From Acetobacterium woodii DSM 1030 (GTDB lineage Bacteria > Bacillota > Clostridia > Eubacteriales > Eubacteriaceae), in the NCBI RefSeq assembly GCF_000247605.1, contig NC_016894.1, positions 744,001 through 808,000 on the forward strand: a stretch of DNA of 64,000 nucleotides. Reading direction: 5' to 3'. The notes under the pieces were generated by a model. It searched no databases, was not told the origin of the DNA, and saw only the letters and a program-made list of their open reading frames with translations. Positions 8,869 to 17,357 of the stretch are shown here, piece by piece (positions within the stretch are counted from its first letter, which is position 1; the number at the start of each line of letters is the position of its first letter). The translations under genes were made by a program, and so were the position numbers.

Positions 8869-8905
8869 AAGGTAAGATAAAAAACTTTTTAATCTAGCGA
8901 AATAA

Positions 8906-8998
8906 CCAGATGATGAAGCTTCAAAGATTGAAAGTACAGCAGTAATTTCGGAGGACGAAGCCAGAAACATCCTGGAAAAAATCAAAGAAAATGATTAA
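8906..8998 (+). pseudogene. Fragment of an unidentified coding sequence
   Basis: A short coding-like stretch, ASKIESTAVISEDEARNILEKIKEND then stop, is preceded in frame by a TAA. It follows the decayed DUF5655-like gene and may be the tail of the next gene of the same lost operon. I do not recognise the family. Confidence 0.3.
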
Positions 8999-9190
8999 AA
9001 GCAAGAGAGTAATAGTAATTTATTGATGACTCTGTAAGTTCTTAAAATAAGATTACAGAGCCATTTTCTAATAACTAAGGATATTTTTTCTGGAAACGCG
9101 TTTATTAAAAATAATTATAAGCGAATGATGAAAATTATGTCTAATTATAGAATTCAAATCAATCATAGGATGATTTTTTTGTTTGAAAAT

Positions 9191-9233
9191 TTTGTCTATG
9201 TTATTCATAATCGAAATGAATAATATAGACAAA
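9191..9233. repeat. Inverted repeat, 18-bp arms
   Basis: The arms TTTGTCTATGTTATTCAT and ATGAATAATATAGACAAA have one mismatch and a 7-base loop. It lies downstream of the RidA-family gene and could stop its transcription, but the following T-run is weak. Confidence 0.45.
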
Positions 9234-9296
9234 TGTTATTTGTTGCTTAAATATTAAATAAAAGCAAGTGAATGAAGGTGTATTTCTTTATTATCG

Positions 9297-9695
9297 TTAT
9301 CCGGCAGCCCAGATTTCTATTTCTATTTTTATTGCGTCCAAACCCAGAGCATTTACATAAGCAACTGTCATAGAAGGTGGGGTCTTCCCGAAAAAATCAC
9401 CATAGATCTTATCGAAATACTCCCAATCAATTTCTTCTTTTGACCATATATTAACCTTTATAACATTATTCGGTTCCAAATTTATACTCTTAAGTAGATT
9501 CGATATATTTATAAATGTATTCTTTACTTGTTGATTAAATTCTTCAGAAATATTTCCATCTAAATCCGCTCCAATTTGTCCTGAAAATGTATAAAATGTT
9601 GAATTGGGCTTTATTTTTGTTATATGAGTATAATTCCCCACTGCTTTGCTTATTCTTCCTGATGAAGATAATCTTGTAACTACATTATTATTCAT
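9297..9695 (-). CDS. RidA family (YjgF/YER057c/UK114) protein
   Basis: I chose the ATG at 9693-9695 because AAAGGA lies about 10 bases upstream; an upstream in-frame start gives a longer ORF. The product has about 132 residues and the RidA fold: FYTFSGQIGADLDG, QVKNTFINISNLLKS, VIKVNIW and a C-terminal IKIEIEIWA strand with the conserved Glu. The Arg that binds imine carboxylates in true RidA enzymes (P-x-R-x-x-V) is replaced in PPSMTVAYV, so this is likely a Rid subfamily without the classic imine deaminase activity. It is a single gene with no informative neighbours. Confidence 0.8.
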   Translation of the reverse strand: MNNNVVTRLSSSGRISKAVGNYTHITKIKPNSTFYTFSGQIGADLDGNISEEFNQQVKNTFINISNLLKSINLEPNNVIKVNIWSKEEIDWEYFDKIYGDFFGKTPPSMTVAYVNALGLDAIKIEIEIWAAG

Positions 9696-9876
9696 TTGAT
9701 AACATCCTTTCTCTATTGGATAAATAATTTCTAACACAATATACCATCGATACTATACAGTTATCCACTGTTAGAAATTTATTCTCCAAAAACAGAGATG
9801 GAATTTTCGTTATTTTTTATATTGCTATTCACTAAAACCAATCTCATTTCAGTACCTCCTTTCAATCAATTATATA

Positions 9877-10007
9877 GGTAATTGCGAAAGTGCCATGGGC
9901 TTTGGGCCCAGTTTCGCACGAAACAATTTCTACACGGTACGAAATCGTTTGTGGAAACTGCACCCAAAGCAACCGTTGTTCGATGTTTTTTAATTTCGCA
10001 AAGGCCT
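9877..10007. mobile_element. MITE-like palindromic element, copy 1 (short form)
   Basis: A 131-bp element with terminal sequences AGGTAATTGCGAAA and TTTCGCAAAGGCCT and long internal inverted arms around GCACGAAAC and GTTTGTGG. It is flanked on both sides by the identical 12-mer AATCAATTATAT (9865-9876 and 10008-10019), a target-site duplication. It lacks the inner hairpin found in copies 2 and 3. It encodes no protein, so it would need a transposase elsewhere. Confidence 0.75.
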
Positions 10008-10019
10008 AATCAATTATAT

Positions 10020-10457
10020 TAACGTCCTAAAATTTAGTCAAGTATTCATTTACAAAATTGTAAAGTAGGTTAAAGTGGTACAGATCTCGCGATTTTTCCC
10101 CAAATTCCTCACGGGATTTTTAACAAACCTGCTTGTTGAGGATTGAGGCTAAAAAAATACAGGGAAGATTATCTTTGTCTTTGTATTTTTTTCTTTTTCT
10201 CCAAGATACTCTCTCTTAAAAGACGGTCGACATTGGCCTTAGATTTTTTTGCTTATAAGTTGTTTTCTTGTTCGGATATTGAGATTGCCTTGCTTGTTTC
10301 AGCTATTTTTGCTTTTTTGCTTGTGCGGGATCATGCCATGCGATACATCTGTCTGAATGTTCAATGCCTATTGTTGGTATTTAGAAAAAATAGTTTGGGT
10401 ATGTAAATTTTTATGCTAAGATTGAAATATAGATAGATAATAGGAGGAAATAATTAA
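10020..10457. other. Gap without a credible gene
   Basis: AT-rich sequence ahead of the DUF1214 gene. A 10143-10406 reading frame exists but has a Phe-rich, low-complexity N-terminus and no ribosome binding site; I see no gene here. The DUF1214 gene's own site, AGGAGG, lies at its end. Confidence 0.4.
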
Positions 10458-11123
10458 ATGACAAAAAAAGCATATAATTATTTAGTGATAATCAGCGGCG
10501 TGATTTGTAGTTATGTCATGATTAAATCATTCTTTTTTATCCAAACAAGACTTGTGAGAACTGATGTGATTCAAGGCATTCTTGTCGGCTTTGGTCTAGC
10601 GATTGTCACGGCCTATATTATCGGGAAGATTAAATCCACAAAAGTTAACGGATGGAGCACTATGTTGGGATGCGGTGAACCAGGCAATGGCATGTTTCTG
10701 CGAGCCGCGTGCGCTCTAGCCTTTCCTGGCCCAATAAACACACCGCAAGAGGCGATGTACTGGACCACATCTGTAGATGGTGCGAATCATGACCTCTCTG
10801 GAGAACACGATTACATCATGCGTTTTCCGGTGAATGGACTCCCGCCGAATAACGCGTTCTGGTCACTGACTATGGGTGATGCGAAGAATCGTTTTGTAGC
10901 GAATTCAGTCAATCGGTACAGTGTATCGGATCGGTCGGGACTCGTGCCAAACGCCGATGGCACTGTCGATATTTACATTCAGAACACTGTTCCGGTCGGC
11001 TATGAATCCAACTGGTTGCCTGCACCCTCGGGCAAATTTATTCTCTGGTTACGTGTATATATGCCCGGTGAGGCAATTCTAGGTGGAAAATACAATGTTC
11101 CGCCGGTTGTGGAGGCGAAATAA
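10458..11123 (+). CDS. DUF1214 domain protein, stand-alone
   Basis: A 221-residue protein with two N-terminal membrane segments (about residues 8-25 and 37-56), then the DUF1214 fold: MYWTTSVDG, the strand FPVNGLPPNNAFWSLTMGD, NRYSVSDRSGLVPNADGTVDIYIQ and the final LWLRVYMPGEAILGGKYNVPPV. The biochemical role of the family is not established. It overlaps the following DUF1254 gene by one base. Codon usage is GC-richer than in the surrounding relic DNA, and split DUF1214/DUF1254 pairs are, as I recall, mostly proteobacterial, which suggests lateral transfer. A fused version of the same two domains is encoded at 21725-23131. Confidence 0.85.
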   Translation: MTKKAYNYLVIISGVICSYVMIKSFFFIQTRLVRTDVIQGILVGFGLAIVTAYIIGKIKSTKVNGWSTMLGCGEPGNGMFLRAACALAFPGPINTPQEAMYWTTSVDGANHDLSGEHDYIMRFPVNGLPPNNAFWSLTMGDAKNRFVANSVNRYSVSDRSGLVPNADGTVDIYIQNTVPVGYESNWLPAPSGKFILWLRVYMPGEAILGGKYNVPPVVEAK

Positions 11124-11692
11124 TGGAACATGTAAGATATGAGCATTTGTTGATTTTTGGTTCGTTCATGGTCGCAGCATGGTTCATTGTTATCTATTTT
11201 TTACCGCGCATGCTTCTAATTGTGTTCAAGAGGGCGATTCTGATTAAAGGGTTTGGCGACGGCCCAATCCCAATCAATACGCTCTATACACAACCTCAAG
11301 CGTCATTTGCAGACCCCCTCCATGCATCAAGCTCACGCTTAATGACTACAGGCGTGAACCGGGATACGCTTATCACAATCGGCTGGTTAGACCTCAGTAA
11401 AGGGCCGCAAATCCTGCATGTGCCGGACATGGCTGGTCGCTATTACAGTGTGCAGTTCACGGATCCGTCGAAAAACACTAATTTTGCCTACATCGGTAAA
11501 CGCACCACAGGCACTGAGGCCGGCGACTACTTAATAAGTGGTCCTGGCTGGAAAGGGGAGGTACCGCAGGGCACGTCAAAGATTTCTGCATCAAATAATG
11601 CGGTGCTCGTGATTTGTCGCGTTCTTGTCGACAACGACCTCCCAATCGCGCACGGGCTCGCAAAGCAGATACAACTATCACCGCTAACTTAG
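11123..11692 (+). CDS. DUF1254 domain protein, stand-alone
   Basis: The 189-residue protein starts with one membrane segment (about residues 10-33) and then shows the DUF1254 core: TLYTQPQASFADP, VNRDTLITIGWLDLSKGPQILHVPDMAGRYYSVQFTDP, a Thr/Gly-rich loop and an end reading AVLVICRVLVDNDLPIAHGLAKQIQLSPL. It is translationally coupled to the DUF1214 gene (ATAATG overlap), so the two probably form a membrane-bound complex equivalent to the fused lipoprotein elsewhere in the window. Function unknown. GC-richer codons support joint acquisition of the pair. Confidence 0.85.
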   Translation: MEHVRYEHLLIFGSFMVAAWFIVIYFLPRMLLIVFKRAILIKGFGDGPIPINTLYTQPQASFADPLHASSSRLMTTGVNRDTLITIGWLDLSKGPQILHVPDMAGRYYSVQFTDPSKNTNFAYIGKRTTGTEAGDYLISGPGWKGEVPQGTSKISASNNAVLVICRVLVDNDLPIAHGLAKQIQLSPLT

Positions 11693-11728
11693 CCATACAA
11701 TGTCGAAAATATTTAGAAAGAAATTAAA

Positions 11729-11885
11729 AGGGTTTTAGCATTAAGATTCTTTTAATATTGACAGTAGTTTAAATAAAGTTTTGACATGGTTTTAAGATTG
11801 ATCATTTAGTTGTTTCTCCTTAGTTTTGTTTCTATATAAACATTATGAATGGATTATCTTATTTTGTCGAATATTCAATAATACA
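11729..11885 (-). pseudogene. Recombinase gene fragment (start region only)
   Basis: Homologous to 240-405 of this window, including about 70 bases of upstream DNA. Translated from the ATG at 11803-11805 it gives MINLKTMSKLYLNYCQY, then a stop, then KNLNAKT, against MINLETMSALYLNYCRYQKNLNTKT in the intact gene. Only the first two dozen codons remain. Confidence 0.7.
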
Positions 11886-12148
11886 ATCACAAAGATAGCC
11901 ATTATTATGTCTGTAAAATAACGCGATGCAAAATCTAAACGGAGAGTGATCAAAAGATCAACAGAATCAGATTTATAGTTGATTTAATATAGCGCACCAA
12001 AGTTGTTCTTAAACTTAGGTGATTGAAAAACGAAAGACGAATATTAAAAAAGTTTTAAAACTAAAAAAATGATTTGGTGAAATATTGATTTTGCCGAATT
12101 ATTTTTTTTGACTCAGATTAAAAATTAGAATTGTTTTACCTAAGATCA
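11886..12148. other. Gap before the SOS-type promoter
   Basis: AT-rich sequence with no recognisable gene or RNA. It separates the recombinase relic from the promoter at 12149. Confidence 0.4.
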
Positions 12149-12177
12149 TTGACAGTGTGGAATATAAGGCGTATGAT
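12149..12177 (+). promoter_or_regulatory. Sigma-A promoter of the sigma-like regulator
   Basis: A perfect -35 TTGACA (12149-12154), 17-base spacer and -10 TATGAT (12172-12177). Initiation would fall near 12184, just before the LexA-type box. Confidence 0.75.
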
Positions 12178-12185
12178 AGCATAAA

Positions 12186-12199
12186 AGAACATATGTTCT
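12186..12199. promoter_or_regulatory. LexA/DinR-type SOS box
   Basis: The perfect palindrome AGAACATATGTTCT contains GAAC-N4-GTTC, the Gram-positive LexA (DinR) operator core. It lies at about +3 to +16 of the promoter, a position where bound LexA would block transcription. This predicts induction by DNA damage. Confidence 0.7.
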
Positions 12200-12224
12200 A
12201 TTAAAAAGATGAAAGGGGAAAGAA

Positions 12225-12686
12225 ATGAATTTACAGAGTAATCCAAAAGTTGTCGATAATCGATGGATCGCCCAAAACGAAAAGGGGAATAAAAAAGCAC
12301 TTGATCAACACGTCAATGTGATGGATTTAAATCAGGAACTAATCATTGAACAAGAAGAAAAAAAGCGATATGAAGGTCGTTTGGATCGATTAGAATCAAA
12401 ATTAAGTGAAGTAAGTTCTAAAGAATTTGAGAAGAAAATGGAGCTATTCAAAGAGATTCAAGGATTGAAAGAAGCCATTGCAGAAAAAGATAGAAGCCTG
12501 TTTTTATTAAATAAAAGCAAGCGAATCATTGAAGCGTCAATATTACAGATGAATCAACTCGAGAAAAAAGTTTTCTATGCTCATCGATATTTGGGTAAAA
12601 GTCTTGTCGAAATTGCCGATGAGCTTAACCATGATTATGGTTATATCCGGACGGTTTCCGCACGAGCCGATAAAAAAATGAGATAA
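12225..12686 (+). CDS. Coiled-coil protein with a sigma-70 region-4-like helix-turn-helix
   Basis: A 153-residue protein. Residues 45-105 are a charged coiled coil (EEKKRYEGRLDRLESKLSE and onward). The C-terminal 45 residues, LEKKVFYAHRYLGKSLVEIADELNHDYGYIRTVSARADKKM, have the layout of a sigma-factor region 4 or phage late-regulator HTH. It is the only gene directly behind the SOS-type promoter and lies 212 bases before the DUF1906 protein. By analogy with UviA, the SOS-induced sigma factor that turns on bacteriocin BCN5 in Clostridium perfringens, it may activate the next gene. That link is inference. There is no region 2, so it is not a complete sigma factor. Confidence 0.65.
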   Translation: MNLQSNPKVVDNRWIAQNEKGNKKALDQHVNVMDLNQELIIEQEEKKRYEGRLDRLESKLSEVSSKEFEKKMELFKEIQGLKEAIAEKDRSLFLLNKSKRIIEASILQMNQLEKKVFYAHRYLGKSLVEIADELNHDYGYIRTVSARADKKMR

Positions 12687-12898
12687 TCGGGGTTGTTCCT
12701 AAAAGGTGAAAAATTTATACTGACAATTTGTATACAGCCAAATGAGAAATACTTTGATAAACTGCTAGCATAGCAAATAAAAATTGCCCGAAGCTGCATA
12801 GGGCGTAAAACTAAAGCAGAAAAAAGGACTGGTCCTTCTGAATTAATACGTGCACATTATTAATTCCATAAAATAGTTTATGAAAGAAGGCTTAAAAA

Positions 12899-15043
12899 AT
12901 GGATCAAAAAGTATTAATGACACAGGTATGGTTAAATAATACCTACATGGGACGAAATGGTTATATTAATTGTGATGAAGACGGAGCAACTGGTAATGGA
13001 ACAATTGCTTCTTTAATTTCGGCACTACAGATTGAAATTGGAATTGCCGGTCCAACGGGAGAGTTTGGACCCGCGACTGCCGCAGCGTGTCCCACACTAC
13101 AAAGTGGAGCAATGGGAAATGAAGTAAAGATTCTACAGGGAGCGTTATGGTGCAAAGGCTTCTCATCAGCCGATTTAACCGGAACATTTGACAGTGATAC
13201 AATCTCAGGTGTGAATCAATTCCAATTAGAAGCTGGATTTATAGCGAACAGTGTGGTTACACCGAAAATTTTCAAAGGAATCTTAAGCACGGATGCGGTT
13301 GTCCTGATTTCAAACGGAGATCCTCGAATTCGCGAAATTCAGAAGAAGTTAAACAAAAAGTATAGCGACTATTTTTGGAAAGATTTAAATATTGTTCCCT
13401 GTGATGGCGTTTATGGACGAAACACCTGTAATGCCCTTTTATATGCATTTCAGGCAGCCGAGGGTATTACTGAACCCAACGGTGTTTTTGGTCCGATGAC
13501 TGAAAATCTAACGCCGTTAATTTCCAGATGGAGTGACAACACAGAATTTGTTCTCTTGCTGCAGTATCTATTATACGTCAATGGTTTTGATCCCGGAGAT
13601 TTTGATGGTGGTTTTGGCTATGGGGTGGAAAACAAAGTGATTGCGTTCCAGGAAATGATGGCCCTGGATACCGACGGAATCGTGGGTCTATCAACATGGG
13701 CAGCCCTGCTGGTTAGCAAAGGAAATGTTAATCGGAGTGCAAATGCAGTCGATACAACCTATCGGATTTCACCGGCAAGAGCCAGTTATTTAAAAGATAT
13801 GGGTATTAACTATGTGGGACGTTATCTAAGCGGTTATTGGCCGGTGACATTGATAGAGATTGATAGTATCTTGACAGCAGGACTTCATTTTATTCCAATC
13901 TTTGAACGCTCCGGAAGTGATGAAAATGCAGGTTCTGTCACTGAAATTGGATATTTCACCAGCGCTCAAGGAACAAAAGACGCTTTGTATGCTATTGAAA
14001 AAGCGGATCGACTGGGATTACCAAGAGCAACAATCATTTATTTTGCCGTCGACTTTGATGTCTATGATTATGAAGTCGAATCTAATATTATCCCATATTT
14101 CAGTGCATTAAAGACAGCGCTGAGTCAAAATTCGGATTACCAAGCAGGGATTTACGCATCAAGAAGCGCATGTAAAAAGGTTGCCAATGCCGGCCATACG
14201 GTCGCCAGCTATGTGTGCGATATGTCTACTGGTTTTTCAGGAAATATTGGACAGACAATCCCATCTAATTGGGCATTTGATCAATATGCAGAAGTAACAG
14301 TTGGACAAGGATGGCTGGCTATGGATGTTGATAAAGTGGTTGCTTCGGGAAGAGATAATGGGGTTGATGCGGTTACCGTTGCCAATTTACCACGGGTTCT
14401 CTGTGAATATACGCTGGAATCCCTTCACTTGACACCGACTCTTGGCTGGGCAAACGATGTAACCTATGCATTTACGACTCCCGCAGCCGACATAGAGTAT
14501 AAAATGGGTATCAGTGGAGAGTTTACGCCCATTATTGATAAAGATGGTTTGCCATCCAATAACAAAGCAACCCTTTTAATTAATAATGGCCGATTTGATG
14601 AAGTTGAGTTTTCCAGTGCACAATCCATTTTTGATAGCATGAATGCGAGTAATAAAATGATTTTTGGAGATTCTGGAACCTTGCAACCAGTAGTTTCGAT
14701 TGCCAATACGGTTGAACATGGTTCAATGACGGTTGCTTTTAAAATTGATGACACCGGAAATCTACAAGTTGATCTTCAGGTTGAGCAGGATATTCATGAA
14801 AGTAGCACTGATACGGAAACGGTCTATGTTGAGGTGTGTTATACAATCAAGAAGAATTCTGATAATTCAAATGAACTGAATCAAATTGAAGTTGGTATAA
14901 TAGCATTGGCTGGAGTATTTGGACTTGTTGTCTTAGTCGTGGCGATGCTTGCAGGGGCACCATTTTCAGCAGGGGGAACAGCGATTGCCGGATTATTGGT
15001 GCTGGTAGGTTTAGCATCAGCAGAGAATAGCAATTTAAAATAG
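12899..15043 (+). CDS. Multi-domain protein: peptidoglycan-binding repeats, DUF1906 glycoside-hydrolase-like domain, C-terminal membrane segment
   Basis: A 714-residue protein without an N-terminal signal peptide. Residues 1-280 hold three peptidoglycan-binding (PG_binding_1) type units; each ends in a G-x-F/V/Y-G or DGIVG motif and is followed by a W/AL helix (TGEFGPATAAACP, DGVYGRNTCNALLYAFQ, DGIVGLSTWAALL). Residues 285-510 match DUF1906 (Rv2525c-type): INYVGRYLSG, LHFIPIFERSG, IYFAVDFDVYD, AGIYASRSAC and WAFDQYAE. After a beta-rich linker the C-terminus is a hydrophobic, Gly/Ala-rich membrane segment. The DUF1906 fold is glycosidase-like, so the likely target is cell-wall glycan. With an SOS-controlled regulator upstream and a membrane-protein array behind, a released lytic toxin is plausible but unproven. 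AAGG precedes the ATG. Confidence 0.75.
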   Translation: MDQKVLMTQVWLNNTYMGRNGYINCDEDGATGNGTIASLISALQIEIGIAGPTGEFGPATAAACPTLQSGAMGNEVKILQGALWCKGFSSADLTGTFDSDTISGVNQFQLEAGFIANSVVTPKIFKGILSTDAVVLISNGDPRIREIQKKLNKKYSDYFWKDLNIVPCDGVYGRNTCNALLYAFQAAEGITEPNGVFGPMTENLTPLISRWSDNTEFVLLLQYLLYVNGFDPGDFDGGFGYGVENKVIAFQEMMALDTDGIVGLSTWAALLVSKGNVNRSANAVDTTYRISPARASYLKDMGINYVGRYLSGYWPVTLIEIDSILTAGLHFIPIFERSGSDENAGSVTEIGYFTSAQGTKDALYAIEKADRLGLPRATIIYFAVDFDVYDYEVESNIIPYFSALKTALSQNSDYQAGIYASRSACKKVANAGHTVASYVCDMSTGFSGNIGQTIPSNWAFDQYAEVTVGQGWLAMDVDKVVASGRDNGVDAVTVANLPRVLCEYTLESLHLTPTLGWANDVTYAFTTPAADIEYKMGISGEFTPIIDKDGLPSNNKATLLINNGRFDEVEFSSAQSIFDSMNASNKMIFGDSGTLQPVVSIANTVEHGSMTVAFKIDDTGNLQVDLQVEQDIHESSTDTETVYVEVCYTIKKNSDNSNELNQIEVGIIALAGVFGLVVLVVAMLAGAPFSAGGTAIAGLLVLVGLASAENSNLK

Positions 15044-15059
15044 CGGATTAATAAATAAA

Positions 15060-15108
15060 GGAACTATTGTTCCAGATGATTCTATTTTAATCATTTGGGA
15101 ATAGTTCC
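15060..15108. terminator. Bidirectional terminator between DUF1906 gene and YcxB-like array
   Basis: A long hairpin with arms beginning GGAACTATT and ending AATAGTTCC, with the further paired part CCAGATGATT and AATCATTTGG. It separates convergent genes and can serve both. Confidence 0.75.
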
Positions 15109-15128
15109 TTAAATAAATTGAAGAATAT

Positions 15129-15755
15129 CTATTGAGAAGTATTGTCGCGTTGACCCGGGCGCGCCGCCTGATATTTTTCATCTAAAAATGTTCGGAATTC
15201 TTCTGGAGTTCCTTTCAGGAAAAGACTTTTTTTAATAAGAAAAATCATTTTATGTTCATGAGCAAAGATAATAAAATGATCATCTTTTTCGTATACAAAG
15301 TGAATGAGATATGTATTGTTCAGCAGGTCTGAGTATTCAAAGTGGTCGGAATAAAAAATCAGAGGCCCTGAAATATGCCCCGTTTTTATAGTTTTTAGCC
15401 GCTCCAAATCTTCAGGACTACCACTTTTTTTTAACATTAGTAGTTTTTTTAGACTAATATTATATTGCGTTGCAATGGTATGATATTGCCAAATATAAGG
15501 AACACTGAAATAATAAAGAGTCATAACCAGAAAATACACAGGAGCTAAAATACGAATAAAGATATTAGCTTTATTCAGAAAAATAGGCGATGGAATAACC
15601 AGTAAAAATAGAGTTAAAAAAAAACCTCCAATAAAACAGAAAATAAGTACTTTACTTGCGGTAGGATAAGAAGTTGACTCATACCGATAATCATAGCAGG
15701 CCTTAAACAGCTCGGCTTTTGTGCAATCTATTTCAACGATAAATTCAGGTTCCAT
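15129..15755 (-). CDS. YcxB-like membrane protein, paralog 1
   Basis: A 208-residue protein: conserved N-terminus MEPEFIVEIDCTKAELF, two membrane segments (about residues 35-55 and 65-85), then a cytoplasmic YcxB-like domain with LIFYSDHFEYSDLLNNTYLIHFVYEKDDHFIIFAHEHKMIFLIKKS and a GTPEEFRTFLDEKY end. The function of YcxB is unknown. It is the promoter-distal member of six tandem paralogs, each with its own conserved promoter. Its hydrophobic region differs from paralogs 2 and 4 while the rest is nearly identical. Convergence with the DUF1906 gene suggests an immunity-like partner, which is inference. Confidence 0.75.
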   Translation of the reverse strand: MEPEFIVEIDCTKAELFKACYDYRYESTSYPTASKVLIFCFIGGFFLTLFLLVIPSPIFLNKANIFIRILAPVYFLVMTLYYFSVPYIWQYHTIATQYNISLKKLLMLKKSGSPEDLERLKTIKTGHISGPLIFYSDHFEYSDLLNNTYLIHFVYEKDDHFIIFAHEHKMIFLIKKSLFLKGTPEEFRTFLDEKYQAARPGQRDNTSQ

Positions 15756-15852
15756 CGTTTATCTCCTTTAACATTAGTTTCCAAAGCTCTGAAAGATCGT
15801 GCCAAGAGCATTGAAAATTTTTGAATACTTAAATGAAGTGGTTGATACTACA

Positions 15853-15881
15853 ATTTTATCATTCATCGTTACGGAATACAA
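15853..15881 (-). promoter_or_regulatory. Promoter of YcxB-like paralog 1
   Basis: On the minus strand, -35 TTGTAT (15876-15881) and -10 TAAAAT (15853-15858) with a 17-base spacer. The same promoter precedes the other paralogs: paralog 2 at 17278-17306, paralog 3 at 18046-18074, paralog 4 at 19030-19058 and paralog 6 at 20566-20594. Paralog 5 carries a weakened -10 (TAAACC, 19798-19803). Each leader of about 100 bases contains an inverted repeat GCTCT...AGAGC. Confidence 0.6.
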
Positions 15882-15944
15882 ATCGAAATGACAAAATAAA
15901 AATTGCGAAAATTTAAATATCAACTGTCCGACTATTTCATAATC

Positions 15945-16150
15945 ACGACAAAGACGGTTTTTATACCTTCCTGCATAGCGACGTCTATTACTGGAATATT
16001 CAGCCGGGAATCAGTTCAGATCCATTGATGTAACAACGAAAAATGGGATCCCGGTAAAACTGGTTTTTGTCAGAAATCGCAACAACAAAAGGGATTGACT
16101 GATGGTGCTCAGTACCGATTTGTCCCTGTCTGATAATGAAGTTTATTGAT
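15945..16150 (+). pseudogene. Remnant of an IS4-like DDE transposase
   Basis: The plus-strand translation gives YHNHDKDGFYTFLHSDVYYW in one frame and KLVFVRNRNNKRD-stop-LMVLSTDLSLSDNEVY in another. The latter is the KLVFVRNR...WLA-x-LSTD-x-x-LSD-x-E block of IS4-like transposases. There are several stops and frameshifts, and both ends are lost. It sits between paralog 1 and the pyrophosphatase-like gene. Confidence 0.6.
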
Positions 16151-16199
16151 AAGGCGGACAACGAGAATTGAAACTGAAAATTTGATTTAGGAGGATTTT

Positions 16200-16523
16200 A
16201 TGCTCGGAAAAGTGGTGACAGTAACAGTTGATAGACCGATGGGAACGTATCATCCCAATCATCCAGATATGATATATCCGATAAATTATGGATATATCAA
16301 AGGTATCATGGCACTGGATGGTGAAGAGCAAGATGCTTATATTTTAGGTATAAGTGAGCCATTGGAAGAATTTAAAGGAAAGATAATCGCGATTATTCAT
16401 AGAAATGATGATGTAGAAGATAAGTGGGTAGTTGCCCCAGAGAATATGATGATTTTATTGGAAGAAATTGTTGATAAAACGCATTTTCAAGAGCAATACT
16501 TTGATTCGTATATTGAAATGTAA
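16200..16523 (+). CDS. Short inorganic-pyrophosphatase-like protein
   Basis: A 107-residue protein with GKVVTVTVDRPMGTYHPNHPDMIYPINYGYIKG and DGEEQDAYILGI, a miniature of the family I pyrophosphatase core (Y-P-x-N-Y-G-Y and D-G-D-x-x-D-A). Several catalytic acids of the full enzyme are missing or changed (EEQDAY instead of DxDPxD), so activity on PPi is doubtful. AGGAGG precedes the ATG. Its 3' half is duplicated at 18096-18275 as part of the 1752-bp tandem duplication. It is in antisense orientation to the YcxB-like array. Confidence 0.7.
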   Translation: MLGKVVTVTVDRPMGTYHPNHPDMIYPINYGYIKGIMALDGEEQDAYILGISEPLEEFKGKIIAIIHRNDDVEDKWVVAPENMMILLEEIVDKTHFQEQYFDSYIEM

Positions 16524-16556
16524 ATTTTAGATACAACCGTCCTCTTGAGTTAATAT

Positions 16557-17180
16557 CTATTGAGAAGTATTGTCGTGTTGACCCGGGCGCGCCGCCTGAT
16601 ATTTTTTATCCAAAAATGTTCGGAATTCTTCTGGAGTTCCTTTCAGAAAAAGACTTTTCTTAATGAGAAAAATCATTTTATGTTCATGAGCAAAGATAAT
16701 AAAATGATCATCTTTTTCGTATACAAAGTGAATGAGATAGGTATTGTTCAGCAGGTCCGAATATTCAAAGTGGTCGGAATAAAAAATCAGAGGCCCTGAA
16801 ATATGCCCCGTTTTTATAGTTTTTAGCCGCTCCAAATCTTCAGGACTACCACTTTTTTTTAACATTAGTAGTTTTTTTAGACTAATATTATATTGCGTTG
16901 CAATGGTGCAATATTGCCAAATATAGGGAAGACTGAAAAAGTAAAGAGTCACGACCAGAAAATATAGAGGGATGCAAAAACGAAGAAAAGCGTTAATATA
17001 GTGAGGAAAAAAAGACGGAAAAAACAGAAAAAAAAGTGATGGAAAAAAACCGACAATAAAACAGAAAATAACGACTTTACTTGCGGTAGGATAAGAAGTT
17101 GACTCATACCGATAATCATAGCAGGCCTTAAACAGCTCGGCTTTTGTGCAATCTATTTCAATGATAAATTGAGGTTCCAT
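16557..17180 (-). CDS. YcxB-like membrane protein, paralog 2
   Basis: A 207-residue paralog with the same N-terminus (MEPQFIIEIDCTKAELF), two membrane segments rich in Phe (VGFFPSLFFLFFP) and the YcxB-like domain. Nearly identical to paralog 4 over its whole length. It has its own promoter 98-126 bases upstream (17278-17306) and an AAAGGAG ribosome binding site. Function unknown; see paralog 1 for the immunity hypothesis. Confidence 0.75.
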   Translation of the reverse strand: MEPQFIIEIDCTKAELFKACYDYRYESTSYPTASKVVIFCFIVGFFPSLFFLFFPSFFPHYINAFLRFCIPLYFLVVTLYFFSLPYIWQYCTIATQYNISLKKLLMLKKSGSPEDLERLKTIKTGHISGPLIFYSDHFEYSDLLNNTYLIHFVYEKDDHFIIFAHEHKMIFLIKKSLFLKGTPEEFRTFLDKKYQAARPGQHDNTSQ

Positions 17181-17357
17181 CGTTTATCTCCTTTAACGTG
17201 AGTTTCCAAAGCTCTGAAAGACGGTGTCAAGAGCTTTGAAAATTTTTGAATACTTAAATGAAGCGGTTGATACTACAATTTTATCATTCATCGTTGCGGA
17301 ATACAAAGCGAAATGACAAAATTAAGCTGCCTGTTTTAGTGGTGAAGTAATTATACA

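Noticed and set aside
10143-10406. 87-residue reading frame
   Set aside because: Phe-rich low-complexity start, no ribosome binding site, no family resemblance; lies in AT-rich gap DNA.
12715-12895. Possible riboswitch before the DUF1906 gene (GCATAGGGCG, AAAGCAG)
   Set aside because: No c-di-GMP or other riboswitch consensus can be built; only short pairings.
16560-16799. Plus-strand ORFs antisense to the YcxB-like genes (also 18312-18551)
   Set aside because: Shadows of the duplicated minus-strand genes; no start signals.
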